This document shows, in pieces, positions 13,336-14,039 of a stretch of DNA of 14,039 bases; position 1 is the first letter of the stretch; every line of letters starts with the position of its first letter. The notes beneath the pieces are model-generated. The model worked only from the letters and a program-made list of their open reading frames with translations, searched no databases and was not told the origin of the DNA. The translations under genes and the position numbers were made by a program. The DNA is from Bacillota bacterium (GTDB lineage: Bacteria > Bacillota > Clostridia > Lachnospirales > Cellulosilyticaceae), in the NCBI GenBank assembly GCA_023412455.1, contig JAEYNQ010000043.1, positions 1-14,039 on the forward strand, written 5' to 3'.

Positions 13336-14039
13336 ATGTTTAAGTTCAAAAAAATAGCAGCAGTATTAGCTATGACAACAATGGCAGTAGGACTCGTAGG
13401 ATGTGGGGGTTCTTCCAAAACAGCAACGACTACACAGGATGGTGGACAAAAATCCTTTAATCTTAAATTAGGTCACAATCTTGCAGAAGACCATGCAGTA
13501 CATATCGAACTTAAGAAATTTGCAGAAAATGTAGCAGAAAAATCAAATGGTTCCATCTCTGTTACGATTTTCCCTAATGGTACTTTAGGAAGTGAAGCAG
13601 ATATGATTTCACAGATTCAAAATGGTGCGCTTGATATGACAAAAGTTTCTGCATCTACTTTAGGTAACTTCTCTAACCTATATAATGCTTACTCAGTACC
13701 TTACGTATTCAATGACAAAGAACACTATTATAACGTAATGGATGGAGAAATTACATCTAACATCTTTGCTTCTACAGAAGCAGATGGATTCCTTGGTCTT
13801 ACATGGTTAGATTCAGGGGCTCGTTCATTCTATACAGCAGATCGTGCGATTCGTAAACCAGAAGATTTAAAAGGCCTTAAAGTTCGTACAATGGATTCAC
13901 AAATGGCTATTAATATGATGAATTCACTAGGTGGTTCTGCTACAGTTATGGGTTACTCAGATATTTATACAGGTTTACAACAAGGTGTTATTAATGGGGC
14001 TGAGAACAATGTCACAGCACTTCGTGACCATGGTGAAGT
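13336..14039 (+). CDS. dctP: TRAP transporter solute-binding lipoprotein DctP (partial, runs off the window)
   Basis: This is the extracytoplasmic substrate-binding subunit of a tripartite ATP-independent periplasmic transporter. 234 complete codons are present and the frame is open at the window edge. GGGAGG lies nine bases before the ATG. A signal peptide with a lipobox (LVGC, Cys23) anchors it to the membrane, as usual in Gram-positives. Family features include LGHNLAEDHAVHIELKKFAE, FPNGTLGSEADMISQIQNGA, LDSGARSFYTA and KGLKVRTMDSQMA (the Arg that binds carboxylate substrates). The block GYSDIYTGLQQGVINGAENN, with Asn where many members have Asp, also matches. Substrates of such proteins are C4-dicarboxylates, sugar acids or other organic acids. 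The small and large membrane subunits should lie just beyond the window. AraC control is plausible from context. Confidence 0.92.
   Translation, partial: MFKFKKIAAVLAMTTMAVGLVGCGGSSKTATTTQDGGQKSFNLKLGHNLAEDHAVHIELKKFAENVAEKSNGSISVTIFPNGTLGSEADMISQIQNGALDMTKVSASTLGNFSNLYNAYSVPYVFNDKEHYYNVMDGEITSNIFASTEADGFLGLTWLDSGARSFYTADRAIRKPEDLKGLKVRTMDSQMAINMMNSLGGSATVMGYSDIYTGLQQGVINGAENNVTALRDHGE

Overview
The window is AT-rich DNA with strong AGGAGG-type ribosome binding sites, short intergenic gaps and protein families typical of anaerobic low-GC Firmicutes. A Clostridia (Lachnospirales-like) host fits best; no species can be named from the sequence. I see no rRNA, tRNA, CRISPR array, insertion sequence or phage module.

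Layout. Positions 1-348 hold a possible gene tail and a 41-codon lipoprotein stub that ends at a good terminator. Next come a short-chain dehydrogenase resembling clostridial 7-alpha-hydroxysteroid dehydrogenases (538-1335, +) and a small CPFC thioredoxin-fold protein (1417-1767, -). A nitrogenase-component-1-like gene follows, reduced to its two ends (2017-2296, +). After a gene-poor stretch comes a lysine-rich protein of unknown function (2809-3390, +). From 5874 down to 3633 (-) lies an ABC/GntR operon: a truncated ATPase, the last part of a permease, a short YtrA-type GntR regulator and a DUF1648/DUF5808-type membrane protein. A broken gene (6041-6328) precedes the largest gene, a 1160-residue WGR-domain plus beta-propeller protein (6516-9998, +). 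A D-lactate-dehydrogenase-type enzyme (10380-11414, -) and an AraC regulator with a TTG start (11591-12415, -) follow. Divergent from the AraC gene are a YcxB-like membrane protein (12570-13151, +) and the start of a TRAP-transporter DctP lipoprotein cut by the window end (13336-14039, +).

Working together. In the ABC operon the GntR protein probably represses its own operon through a 21-bp palindrome on the promoter, but the exporter it controlled has been destroyed by a deletion. The AraC gene, the YcxB-like gene and dctP surround an intergenic region rich in TTACA/TGTAA half-sites, so AraC control of uptake of an organic or sugar acid is a reasonable guess. The SDR, the thioredoxin-like gene and the WGR protein look like independent units.

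The most unusual aspects are the WGR/propeller architecture and a recurring pattern of gene remnants. At least two, and perhaps as many as six, loci keep gene ends but have lost their middles or reading frames.
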